Source: Labia minor (lineage: Eukaryota > Arthropoda > Insecta > Dermaptera > Spongiphoridae). Taken from it: a stretch of DNA of 64,000 bases. The notes beneath the pieces are model-generated. The model ran no database searches, was not told where the DNA came from, and was given only the letters and a program-made list of their open reading frames with translations. The translations under genes and the position numbers were made by a program. The stretch spans positions 37,988,660-38,052,659 of the forward strand of contig OY720350.1 of NCBI GenBank assembly GCA_963082975.1, given 5' to 3'. This document shows positions 47,815-58,086 of this stretch, one piece after another (positions within the stretch are counted from its first letter, which is position 1; each line of letters begins with the position of its first letter).

Positions 47815-48716
47815 TGTAAGGAACTAATCGAGCCAAACGTTGGGCTGCCACTTTGTAAGGAGGACCGTTTCAAGTTGGGGTCACTTTGTAGACGATCCTC
47901 TTACGTTGTGTGCCAATTTATAAGGGGATCTAAGTATGAGGCACTTGTAATGACCCACGATGACCGCGAATTGTTAATTATGTTAAGTTAATGATGGGCG
48001 CCAACTTTGGATATCCCAAAGTATAAAATAGTGTTGAAAAATTAAGGGAAAAGGGAAAACACAATAATAATGTTCACATTAATTTACTTTAATTAAATAG
48101 ATAAAAATTAACAAATTAAATATACAAATTTTAAATAGAAAAATAAGAAAATGTAATTCACTAATATCACTGGAATTAGCGGAAATAATTATCACAGGGG
48201 GTGATGATAAGGATTATACACAAATAATTATATCACGGGACGTGATAAGTATAGGTTATATCAGGATGATATCACTTGTTCGACTGTATCACAGGGTGTG
48301 ATAAAAATGATTATGTACAAAATAATTATATCACGGGACGTGATAAATACCAGGTCATATCGGGATGATATCACTAGTTAAACTGTATCACAGGGTGTGA
48401 TAATAAAAATGATTATATACAAAATAATTATATCACGGGACGTGATAAATACAGGTCATATCAGGATGATATCTCACTAGTTCCACTGTCCATTCTCAAC
48501 TGTCTAAAAATATTACAACTTGGAGGGATGATTCCTCCCCTTAAGTGAAATATAATATCTATATATATATATTACATTTTAAGAATAATGCGACCAAATA
48601 ACTTTGTTAATAAAATAGGGGAATAGAAAAACAAAATAAACTAAAAAATAGATAAACAAAATAAAATGTATAATAAAAAAAAAATAACTAAGAATATAAA
48701 TACTTTGTCCGTTACA
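47815..48716 (-). repeat. 3' LTR
   Basis: About 902 bp; on the plus strand it starts TGTAAGGAACTAATCG and ends TTTGTCCGTTACA. It holds the palindrome array described separately. Confidence 0.9.
48190..48480. promoter_or_regulatory. Array of TATCAC/GTGATA palindromes in the LTR
   Basis: Three kinds of imperfect palindrome alternate: TATCACGGGACGTGATA (about 48234, 48331, 48431), TATCACAGGGTGTGATA (about 48288, 48385; a variant at about 48195) and ATATCAGGATGATATCA-like units (about 48259, 48357, 48457). The block of roughly 97 bp is repeated. Most half-sites contain TGATAA/TTATCA, matching the GATA-factor consensus WGATAR. The same array is in the other LTR at about 51657-51950. A regulatory role is inferred, not shown. 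Confidence 0.55.
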
Positions 48717-48728
48717 TCCTCCCCCTCT
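48717..48728 (-). other. Polypurine tract
   Basis: On the minus strand AGAGGGGGAGGA lies directly against the start of the 3' LTR, the expected position and composition for the plus-strand primer of an LTR retrotransposon. Confidence 0.8.
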
Positions 48729-48760
48729 GATTCCGAGGTCTTTTGATTGAGGGATCAGCC

Positions 48761-50656
48761 CTAGGAACGGACAATTTTTGGCCTTCCTCGCTTACGTAGA
48801 GGAACTACTGGAGTAGAACGCGTGTCGTGGCTTAGACGCAATGCTGATGTATGAGGGGGAACAAGTCCTTGAGTAAATAAATGTTTTTGAGTTTGTGGTG
48901 GCTCCATAACTCCTGGTGGGCCCCGATGGGCTCTCGGAGACCCCACCAGCTGTCTATATCGGACAGCAGGATCTTCTTTGCTGATATTGGTACCGTCCAT
49001 GGAATCGACGGCCCTTTGCAGCGCATTCAAACAACCGCCTGTGTTTATATGATGTTCAGCGTAAGGAGTTGGCTCTCCCCCTGGTTGAAAGACAGTTTCA
49101 TGTTCTTTTAATAAATGGGCAAGTTTTATGTTCTGTTCCGCAGATAGCTGAATAGTGTTTTCAACAACAGTATTATTTTCTTCAGTGGTGCAGAGATTTT
49201 CTCGAATAAATTTGTATTTTCTCTTAGGATAATTATGAAAATACCAGCGATTGTTTCGCATATCTAATACTAAACCTGCTTTTCTGAGGAAGTCAAGACC
49301 TAATAGTGATCTATTTCCACTAACATTGGGTAGGAATATCATTTCTATATGTATTATTTTATTTTTGATTTTTACAGGAACTGTAGCTAATAACACGGAA
49401 TGTATACGCTTTTTCCCGTCAGCTAGAGTTAAGGAAAGTTTTTCTACTTTAAAATGTTCTCCTCGTTGTCTTAAATAGCTGAGAAGACGCTGACCGCCAA
49501 TTGAGCGAGTGGCCCCGCTGTCAACGCAAATAGAACCAGAAGCTTCATAGATGGAGGCTTCTATTAGAGCGAGTTTAGTATCTCCATTTGTAGTGACGTC
49601 ACACTGCAAGGCGTGTGCGTTGGTAATTTCCTGATTCGGATTGCAAGTTGGACACCTAGGTTTGGTGACTCCTGGAGTTCCGCAGCCGTAGCAACGAATT
49701 ATTGAAGAGTCAGTCTCTTCTTTTTGTTTTTCACGAGGTTGTGAGTTTCTAAGGGGTTTCCGATCATAATATTTCGATTTAGGGGGTTCGATAGATTTAT
49801 TTGAAGTAATTGTTTTTGAAAATGGGACCCTTAAGTTATCATAGGAGTCGAATTTTTCTGCGAGATCGAGGGGATCTACCAATGTTTCCCAAGAGTCGAG
49901 GAAGTGATCTTTGCATTCGGATGAACACTTTCTCTTCATTTGATCAGCTAGGATCAAATTTTTAAGTTGATCAAAATTTTCAATTTTTAGATCGGATAGC
50001 CAGGCTTCTAGATAACCGCGTAGATTGAAGTAAAAATCTTTCCAAGTGTTTTCCGATGTCTTCTTGGAGGTGGAGAAAAGTTTTCTTATTTTATCCGTAG
50101 TTAATTTAAATCGGTGAAGTAGGAGCTTCTTAATATGTTGATAGTCTTGGGCGACTTCATTTGGTTCTCTAATTATTAGAGTAGTAATATCTATGGGTAA
50201 GACCGAAATAAGATAAGTGACCCATGCATCCTCAGATATGCCAAGAAAATTCATTTGTCTTTCGAAAAGACGCAGATACGTATTAATATCGTCATCGTTA
50301 ATTTTAAATAGAGGTAAGAATTTCAATATATCTACTTTCGGTTGAAGTGGGGTTGGTGATTCTACCTGGTTCACTACGGTTTGAATTCGGAGTTTCTCTA
50401 GTTCAAATTGTCTTTCCTTCTCCTTTTCTCTTTCTTCTCGGTCTCTCTCTCTTTCTTCTTTTTCTTTTTCTTCTTTTTCCTTCCTATCCTCTATGATGGT
50501 CATAAGTAATTCCCGTGTAAGGTCTTCATCATAATCAGGCAATGATGTGATATCATTTTTTATATCGATCCTACGAGAATCTAAATTCATAACTATTCCT
50601 AATTCCTGTGCTAAAAGGATAAGATCCTCCTTTTTCCCTTTGCCGAAAAATGACAT
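48761..50656 (-). CDS. Gag-protease polyprotein with deleted pol, 631 codons
   Basis: Start ATG at 50656 (MSFFGKGKKEDL). Residues about 56-98 are a highly charged Glu/Arg/Lys helix. A gag core follows (WVTYLISVLP, DFYFNLRGYLEAWL), then a Cys-rich knuckle CYGCGTPGVTKPRCPTC, an aspartic protease with VDSGATRSIGG (active-site D-S-G) and the later SLLGLDFLRKAGLVL. The sequence reaches EPTPYAEHHINTGG, which in related elements leads into reverse transcriptase. Here it continues as a roughly 80-residue tail ending KRGRPKIVRS, typical of a pol C-terminus. The frame is open throughout, so an internal deletion has removed RT, RNase H and integrase. The knuckle and protease resemble insect Ty3-type elements. 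It could make gag and protease but not DNA copies by itself. Confidence 0.88.
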   Translation of the reverse strand: MSFFGKGKKEDLILLAQELGIVMNLDSRRIDIKNDITSLPDYDEDLTRELLMTIIEDRKEKEEKEKEERERDREEREKEKERQFELEKLRIQTVVNQVESPTPLQPKVDILKFLPLFKINDDDINTYLRLFERQMNFLGISEDAWVTYLISVLPIDITTLIIREPNEVAQDYQHIKKLLLHRFKLTTDKIRKLFSTSKKTSENTWKDFYFNLRGYLEAWLSDLKIENFDQLKNLILADQMKRKCSSECKDHFLDSWETLVDPLDLAEKFDSYDNLRVPFSKTITSNKSIEPPKSKYYDRKPLRNSQPREKQKEETDSSIIRCYGCGTPGVTKPRCPTCNPNQEITNAHALQCDVTTNGDTKLALIEASIYEASGSICVDSGATRSIGGQRLLSYLRQRGEHFKVEKLSLTLADGKKRIHSVLLATVPVKIKNKIIHIEMIFLPNVSGNRSLLGLDFLRKAGLVLDMRNNRWYFHNYPKRKYKFIRENLCTTEENNTVVENTIQLSAEQNIKLAHLLKEHETVFQPGGEPTPYAEHHINTGGCLNALQRAVDSMDGTNISKEDPAVRYRQLVGSPRAHRGPPGVMEPPQTQKHLFTQGLVPPHTSALRLSHDTRSTPVVPLRKRGRPKIVRS

Positions 50657-51257
50657 TTTTAATAGGATAATTAAATTTAATGTTAACCAAAGAGAAATAA
50701 AAAAAATTAATTAATTAATCAAAATTAAAAGTTATTTAGTCGCGTACAATTGAATTATACAATGTTTAATTATAAAATAAGATAATTGAAATATAATTTA
50801 AAATATGTAAAAGTATTTAAATATTTGAAAATATAGTGATATTTTATCAATTTTATTAATTCATTAATTTAAATATAATGTAGTTGAATAAAATTTAAAA
50901 ATTAAAAAAAAATTACAAATTAAACATATAAATTAATTGATTATAATTAATAATAATATTAATATATTCAAACTATTTTTATTGAATTAGAATTAAATAG
51001 ATAAATATTCTATTTGTTAGATAAATGTGAAAATTAAAAATAAAAAAAATAATTAACAAGTGTTAAATATATTATTATAATAGACAAGGAGATATGATTT
51101 ATTTAAATTTAAAGTATAAAAGTAAAAGTTTTAAATTTCTATTTTATTAATTAAATATTAAATTGTACTATAAGTCCGTTGAGATGAAAAAATGATGATA
51201 CTGCTCACCAAAGATGAATAATGTACTTTTCTCAGGAGCCGTGGTGTACTAATCGGG
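50657..51257 (-). other. Untranslated leader of the LTR element
   Basis: AT-rich stretch between the primer-binding site and the gag start codon. No upstream frame of note. Such leaders usually hold packaging signals; none can be pinpointed here. Confidence 0.5.
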
Positions 51258-51275
51258 CCTCAGGTTGGGCTGCCA
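51258..51275 (-). other. Primer-binding site
   Basis: On the minus strand TGGCAGCCCAACCTGAGG starts three bases inside the 5' LTR. The leading TGG pairs with the CCA end of a tRNA. I cannot name the tRNA. The sequence just downstream (CCGATTAGT) repeats part of the LTR end, so the LTR edge and primer site seem to have been locally duplicated. Confidence 0.65.
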
Positions 51276-51278
51276 CTT

Positions 51279-52183
51279 TGTAAAGGATGACTAATCGAGC
51301 CAAACGTTGGGCTGCCACTTTGTAAGGAGGACCGTTTCAAGTTGGGGTCACTTTGTAGACGATCCTCTTACGTTGTGTGCCAATTTATAAGGGGATCTAA
51401 GTATGAGGCACTTGTAATGACCCACGATGACCGCGAATTGTTAATTATGTTAAGTTAATGATGGGCGCCAACTTTGGATATCCCAAAGTATAAAATAGTG
51501 TTGAAAAATTAAGGGAAAAGGGAAAACACAATAATAATGTTCACATTAATTTACTTTAATTAAATAGATAAAAATTAACAAATTAAATATACAAATTTTA
51601 AATAGAAAAATAAGAAAATGTAATTCACTAATATCACTGGAATTAGCGGAAATAATTATCACAGGGGGTGATGATAAGGATTATACACAAATAATTATAT
51701 CACGGGACGTGATAAGTATAGGTTATATCAGGATGATATCACTTGTTCGACTGTATCACAGGGTGTGATAAAAATGATTATGTACAAAATAATTATATCA
51801 CGGGACGTGATAAATACCAGGTCATATCGGGATGATATCACTAGTTAAACTGTATCACAGGGTGTGATAATAAAAATGATTATATACAAAATAATTATAT
51901 CACGGGACGTGATAAATACAGGTCATATCAGGATGATATCTCACTAGTTCCACTGTCCATTCTCAACTGTCTAAAAATATTACAACTTGGAGGGATGATT
52001 CCTCCCCTTAAGTGAAATATAATATCTATATATATATATTACATTTTAAGAATAATGCGACCAAATAACTTTGTTAATAAAATAGGGGAATAGAAAAACA
52101 AAATAAACTAAAAAATAGATAAACAAAATAAAATGTATAATAAAAAAAAAATAACTAAGAATATAAATACTTTGTCCGTTACA
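51279..52183 (-). repeat. 5' LTR
   Basis: About 905 bp, matching the 3' LTR base for base except for a few bases at its internal edge (TGTAAAGGATGACTAATCG versus TGTAAGGAACTAATCG). It includes the palindrome array at about 51657-51950. Confidence 0.9.
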
Positions 52184-52189
52184 CAAATA

Positions 52190-52567
52190 AATATACTTAT
52201 ATAAATACAACACTCTCTCATCATCATAGTCATCACGAATCTAAACAGAATCTAAGAGAAGAGTGTCTAAGAGGAATCCCCTGCGGGAGTTCGTATTCCA
52301 ATTTATATCTTAATCCCGCCCCCACCGAGCATCGTTTGTGGCGGGAGAAGGGGGTGGGACCTTCTCCTAGACGTCACCAATAGCCCTGTATCGAGCATAT
52401 TCAGGGGTGAGGAGTTTGCATTTTATACACAGGGACAAGGGAGCGGAGTGAGGAGGTTCGCCAATATCCCTTGACCTCAATTTCAATTCCCACATGTATA
52501 AGTATTCAAATTATATGTAAAAAAATATGAGATATGAAATTTGAAATTTAATATACAAATAGATTAC
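52190..52567. other. GC-rich block of unknown nature
   Basis: Unusually G+C-rich for this window at about 52270-52460. It contains CCCGCCCCCACC and, inverted, GGCGGGAGAAGGGGGTGGGA, able to form a stem. No coding frame is recognised. It may be part of another repeat or a structured non-coding sequence. Confidence 0.3.
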
Positions 52568-54263
52568 ACAGGCCAACGATGAAAAAACTTTTTTAATGAA
52601 TATACCTTATTATTATGTTTTTTAGGTTGCTGAATCCAAATATGATGCTTAAAAAACAGAATCACCTACCATTTCTTCACATTTTATAGTTAAATGCATT
52701 TTTTTCGAGATTTTTGCGTTTAGCGATATTTAAAGAATTTAAACAGATTTATAGTTATTATAATATTTATAAGTAAATTGGAAAAGTAGGTCTAATGGAT
52801 GTAGATGATGTTGGTAGCACTGCCAAAAAACATTTGCTGGTCAAACAGCTGGTGTTTTCTTTACTGTCAACCAAACCTCACTTTAACGTTTCTAGTACAT
52901 GTGCTCAGTAAAATGTCTAATCGCGGTTGTAAAAACTCTGCTGACAGTTTTTGTTATATTTGTGGTGAGTTTGTGATTAAAAAACACCAAAGAAACATTA
53001 CAGACTTTGTGAAAAAGGTTTATCTATCATATTTTGGAACTAAACTTGGTGATCAGGAGAAATCTTGGGCACCACATAAGGTATGTTATGTTTGTGTTGA
53101 AGATCTAAGAAAATGGTCAAAAAAGGAGAGAAAAACCTTTAAATTTGCTGTTCCTATGATATGGAGGGAGCCGAAAAATCATTCTGATGACTGCTATTTT
53201 TACAGTGTGGATATTACTGGTCATAACTCAAAAAACAAGAAGGTAATAAGCTATCCTAATCTTCCGTCTGCCATCCGACCAGTAGGACACAGTGTAGATT
53301 TACCGGTCCCTGAACCACCAGATGATTTAAATTCTATTGAAGTATTTTCTGATGTGCAATCCGAGTCAAATGAACAAGATGATGAAGAATTCCATTGTAC
53401 TACTGAAAATGTAGAGCCTAAAGTATTTACACAAATCGAGCTTAATGACTTGGTTAGGGATCTGGGCTTGACTAAAGAAAAGGCTGAATTGCTTGGCTCT
53501 AGACTGAAAGAAAAGAACTTGTTAGCCATTGGAACCAGCATTCATGTGTATAGAAAGAGAGAGCAGCAATTTTCCAAGTATTTTAAACAAGAAGGTGATT
53601 TAGTATACTGCTCAGACATTCAAGCAAGTCGTTACAAAATTCTTGGGGAATAAAAAAGATCCAGAACATGTTTCTATTGTAGCTAACATGTTAAAGAAGT
53701 TTAAAAATTTAGGATGTTTGATGAGCCTGAAAGTTCACTTTTTGAATAGCCACCTTGATTACTTCCCAGACAATTTGGGAGATGTTAGCGAGGAGCAAGG
53801 CGAACGTTTTCACCAAGACATTAAAGTGATGGAAAAACGCTACTAGGGCCGCTGGAACACCAACATGATGGGGGACTATTGTTGGTCACTTCACCGTGAA
53901 GTTCAGCAAGCAACACATCGAAGAAAAAGCTACATAAGAAGCTTCAAAGAAAAAAGAGAACGGAAGTATAAACTAATTCCAGCTGACAAGTGAAACCTGT
54001 AATATCAATAAAAACCTATAATGGCACATTCGGTCACTGTTTTAAACTGTAAATACAAACCATGCTTATGATTTAACATAGCGTTTCATTAATTTCCCTA
54101 TATACTAAAGTGGTTTTATACTATATCATTAAAAAACAGATTGCTCAAAAACTGTGCGTGATACAAAAAAACAAGGCCAGATTTGGATTCAGCTCAAAAA
54201 AATCTATAAACATCACCTATTAACGTGAAAAAAGTTTTCAAAAAAATTTTTTTGTTGGCCTGT
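52568..54263 (+). mobile_element. Putative DNA transposon with ACAGGCCAAC termini, internally deleted
   Basis: ACAGGCCAAC at 52568-52577 recurs inverted (GTTGGCCTGT) at 54254-54263. Inside both ends a GAAAA-ACTTTTTT stretch is also shared in inverted orientation. Between them lies a broken gene for an uncharacterised protein (52913-53996). No clear target duplication is seen. The element class is unknown to me. Confidence 0.6.
52913..53996 (+). pseudogene. Uncharacterised transposon-associated protein, internally deleted
   Basis: From ATG 52913 (MSNRGCKNSADSFCYICGEF) a frame runs to 53653. CYIC and VCYVC, about 47 residues apart, form a four-Cys module reminiscent of ZAD-type zinc fingers; then come IWREPKNHSDDCYF, an acidic linker and RKREQQFSKYF. 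Near 53640 the sequence switches frame to FLGNKKDPEHVSIVANMLKK and then CLMSLKVHFLNSHLDYFPDN and GERFHQDIKVMEKRY, a stop, and GRWNTNMMGDYCWSLHRE. These N- and C-terminal blocks belong to a protein repeated in many arthropod genomes. The central several hundred residues normally between them are missing. I know of no assigned function. The copy cannot be functional. Confidence 0.65.
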
Positions 54264-54410
54264 ATTATTAATTTCAAAGTAAATGTATTTTGTTCAGAAA
54301 ATATTTTATTACTAATATTATTTATAATTCTATAGTTAATATATTTTTAATTTTAAATATAAATGCATATAATATAATATAAGTAATTCTTTAATATTAT
54401 AAATATAATA

Positions 54411-54890
54411 CAAGAGCAGGTCAATAAGTAAGTGATTTTTAAATCTCTTAAATGAAATGGCAACACTGCTCATGTCGAAATTTGAACTAGTTGAGTCATT
54501 TAGTTTTTGTTTGACATCCATTAATAGCAGACTATCTCGTGATTTGAAATGAAAATGGAAAAAAGTGAATTTTCATGAAAATTCATGAATTAGAATACGA
54601 ATTGCTTCCTCATCTGCCCTATTCTCCGGATTTAGCTCAGAGTGACTATTTCTTGATACAAAACCTAAATAAATGGCTCAGTGGAAAGAGATTTGACTCC
54701 AACGATGAAATCATCTCACAAACAAATCTATTTTGATGGCTTCTTATTTTTTGGAGGGGATAAAAAAATTGGAGCAACGTTGGATGAAGTGTAGAGAGCT
54801 CTCAGGAGACTACGTTAAGAAATAAAATAATTTTTTATCCAAAAACCTGTGTTTCATTCAAAATGTCACGGACTTATTGACCTGCCCTCA
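54411..54890 (+). mobile_element. Mariner element, internally deleted
   Basis: Ends CAAGAGCAGGTCAATAAG and CTTATTGACCTGCCCTCA are inverted (GGTCAATAAGT core) and flanked by TA on both sides (54409-54410, 54891-54892). The middle reads on the plus strand LPHLPYSPDLAQSDYFLIQN and LNKWLSGKRFDSNDEI, then RWMKCRELSGDYVKK in a shifted frame. This is the C-terminal part of a mariner transposase including the third catalytic Asp context (YSPDLAxSDYF). The N-terminal two thirds are deleted. Confidence 0.85.
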
Positions 54891-54892
54891 TA

Positions 54893-57692
54893 ATATTTAT
54901 TAGTGCAAAACTTATTCGAAAAAAAACATAATTTATGAATTTTTTTAATTTTCATGGCCAGATCATTGAAAAACACGTTTGGAATCTAAAAAAAAAAAAT
55001 ACAAATCTACCAAAATTTTTATAAATATTTATTACTTTTTTTCAAATGATTGAAAATTATAAAATAAATAAACATTAGTTAAAAACTTTTATAATAATTT
55101 ATATAATAAATAAATAATCAATTATTTTTATATAAATTCATCTATCTTTCTAGCTTAGAAAAGTGATCAAATGAATTTTATCTCCGTTTTTCCAAAGAAT
55201 TTATAATAAAATAAAATTAAAACGATTTAAGTAATGTATTTTTATCTATTTTATTACCTATAAACTCCCCTTGTGCTCTAATTATCGCATTCAAATATTA
55301 AGTGTGATAATTTTAGTCTACTATAATAAAAATATTTCCTCTTGTTCTAAATAGACATAATATTTTCTTTATTCTTAATTGAATGAATATAAAGTGACAT
55401 TTTTTGTTTATAAAGAATTGACACTTAATTTAATATCCCTCTATGATTATTTTTTTCTATATATAGGTAGAAATTTGATAATAACTCTTTAGGTGGTCTT
55501 GATTAGAAATGAATCCGTTCATTCATTTGCAAATGAACGCTTGAAATGGCTACCTGGCGCCGACCTGGAGGGTGGAGTATGTTTACTTTAAGTCAAGAGA
55601 TGAATATCAATTGGGATCGTTAAAGTAAAAAAAAATAGATATATAAAAGCTTTGATTTAGTGTTATTGTGTTTGGCTAAAATAAAAAAAAAAGACATAAA
55701 TGGTTGTTTGGTTGCAGAGTTCAAGGAGATTTATTAAAATTTTACTTTTTTTAACTAAAATGAACATTATTCAAAAGATATTAGTATTAATTGTATTTCT
55801 TCCTATTTTATTTATTAATTGTTTAAAATTATTTTAAGGTTTTATGAATGTTTATATTTGAAGAAATAAATTCACATAAAATTTTATTTAATAATAATTT
55901 ATTGTTAATAAGAACAATAAAGATACTACATTCCTTTTTAAAGTACATATTTGTACTTCTATGTGATTAATTCATAAAAATTTAAATATAAATATTTTTT
56001 TATAAAATAACGTTTTTCTTATGGACTATAAAGAATAAAATAATTTTTCTATAAATTATGGATAAGTTTATGGATGAATTGCTTCATATTCAACTAAAAA
56101 CGTTGGGCGCATTTAGTTTTATTTATTTATATGATAAATTAAGTCAAATTTTTGTAATAATAAAAATTTTATTAATCACATAATAAACTGACAAATTTTT
56201 TTATCATGCAATAAAATTGATAGGTTAAGAGCTAAAAAATTAATTTTTTATTATTTTTCACTGTAATATACTTATATCAAAGTATGTTTCAAAATTTAAA
56301 AGCATTTTTATTACATTTACATATTATCAATCAAATCCAAAATGATTGATTATATTTGAAGAAATATTGTTACTTGTTAATGAAGTGTTTAAGTGTGGTA
56401 TATATATATGAATTATAGCTCTATAAAGGAAGTTAATTGGATAGAAATAAAATAGAAAGCAAATGAAATCTAAAAGCGCCCAACGTTTTTAGTTGAATAT
56501 GAAGCAATTCATCCATAAACTTTGTCAGGCTTATAGAAAAATTATTTTATTCTTTTTAGTCCATTGGAAAAACGTTATTTTATAAAAATTTTTTATATTT
56601 ATATTCTTTTATTCTTTTTAGTGAAATTTTAATTTGATAAATTTATTTAATATAACAAGAAAAATAGAAAAGATGAAGTTATACGAAAAGTTGCAAATTG
56701 ACTAAAACAAAATAATGTATTAATCTTCTAAAATTGATTTTATGTATTTATGTTAAGTAAATGTTGAATAATAATTATTATATTATATTTATAAATAAAT
56801 AATTTTTATTATTATGAGATTTTATAAATGTATATAGGATATCGTACTCATATTGTCTTCATAAAATAAAAGGTTATTGTTTTTTGTGTTTCATTTCTCT
56901 CGGGGACATATATAAAAAAATGGATCTTTTCTTTATGCTGTTTGAGGGGGGGAAATCCTCTTCATTGGCGCTACAACTGATTAATAAGAATTCATCATTA
57001 ATTGTAATGCTATAAAATATTCTTAATTACATTCAAAATGAAAATCTTTCCTGAAATCAATATTTATGCCTCAGAATCCGTTGAAAAAAAATTAATCGGA
57101 GCAATACAAAAGTAATTAATTGCTAATTATATAACAATTAATTAATTACAATTCAATTAAATTTCTTCTATACCTTCTAGGGATCCATTGAAATATCTAT
57201 AAAAATTTTCAAAAGTCTATCTCAATTTAAAGATGATTTCAATTCAAATTCAATTTCAATTTGTCAAAAGAGCGAACAGACACCGCGACAGATAGACGCC
57301 AAGTGAAGTTGAGAAAAACGTTATAATTATAAAAAAACAATATTTTTCCATTTATTTTAAGGATCAATGAACTCATTGTTGATACTATTTTCAAATGCAA
57401 AAATTGAATTTATTGTAAATTATAGTTTACAATCTTTAGTTGTAGTCTGTATGTCTCATGTGACGTATCAGTCTGAAGATAGTAAAGTTGAGATATTGAA
57501 AATTAAAATTTTTTATTTTATTTTATTATTATACAAATTTAAAATTCAATTCTATAATTATAAAACACACACCTGTCAAGATATTCTCTAATTTATATAC
57601 TAAATTCCTCGAAATTTCTTTCTAAAACCACATCAGACCACAATTTTATACATTCTGAGTTTTTGATCTTTTTGTGACATACAATGTTGATG
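54893..57692. other. AT-rich DNA with a long inverted repeat
   Basis: No gene recognised. A GC-richer spot at 55500-55580 (ACCTGGCGCCGACCTGGAGG) has no coding match. The foldback at 55984-56607 is annotated separately. Confidence 0.4.
55984..56607. repeat. Long inverted repeat (foldback), arms about 130 bp
   Basis: Left arm 55984-56115 and right arm 56470-56607 are inverted copies: AAAATAACGTTTTTC, AAAGAATAAAATAATTTTTC, GTTTATGGATGAATTGCTTC and CAACTAAAAACGTTGGGCGC all recur inverted. Differences are a few substitutions and a small indel. The loop is about 355 bp, AT-rich and non-coding. It could be a foldback MITE or the source of a hairpin RNA. Confidence 0.8.
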
Positions 57693-58086
57693 ATCTAAGG
57701 CATAGGTTCTTAAACTTATGTACTCCACGGACCCCCACTTGAAAAAATTTTTTTTGACGGACCCCCATCACAACTTTAGGTACTTTACGTCATTTTATTA
57801 ATTAATTTCTGGCTTACGATCTCATAAGGACAAGGATATATGATGAATATTTCTAATAGTGATTGGTGAATAACGATTTTTTTGCATATTGTAGAACACA
57901 TTTTATTAGAAATTATAATATTGAAGAAAGAAAATACAAACATTGTCATAGCAACAAATCTCACAAATTATAATGGGTACTTACATTAAATTCATATAAA
58001 TATTTTATAATTTTTTTCAGAAAATATTAAATAAGAAATATTTTAAAAAATAACTGCATCTATCTCATTAAATATAACTTACATAT

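Larger units (their letters stand above)
47815..52183 (-). mobile_element. LTR retrotransposon, internally deleted, recently inserted
   Basis: The two LTRs (47815-48716 and 51279-52183) begin TG and end CA on the element's strand and look identical over almost their whole length. The 4-bp duplication CAAA flanks the element (47811-47814 and 52184-52187). On the minus strand the order is 5' LTR, primer-binding site, AT-rich leader, gag-protease frame, polypurine tract, 3' LTR. The 2.5-kb interior encodes no reverse transcriptase, RNase H or integrase: the frame passes from the start of the RT region directly to a short C-terminal tail. It is thus non-autonomous but keeps every cis signal. It lies upstream of the visible GPCR exons in the same orientation, possibly in that gene's intron. 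Confidence 0.92.

Noticed and set aside
53251-53541. 96-codon minus-strand frame rich in Ser
   Set aside because: Shadow of the plus-strand transposon-associated protein, which has recognisable motifs in its own frame.
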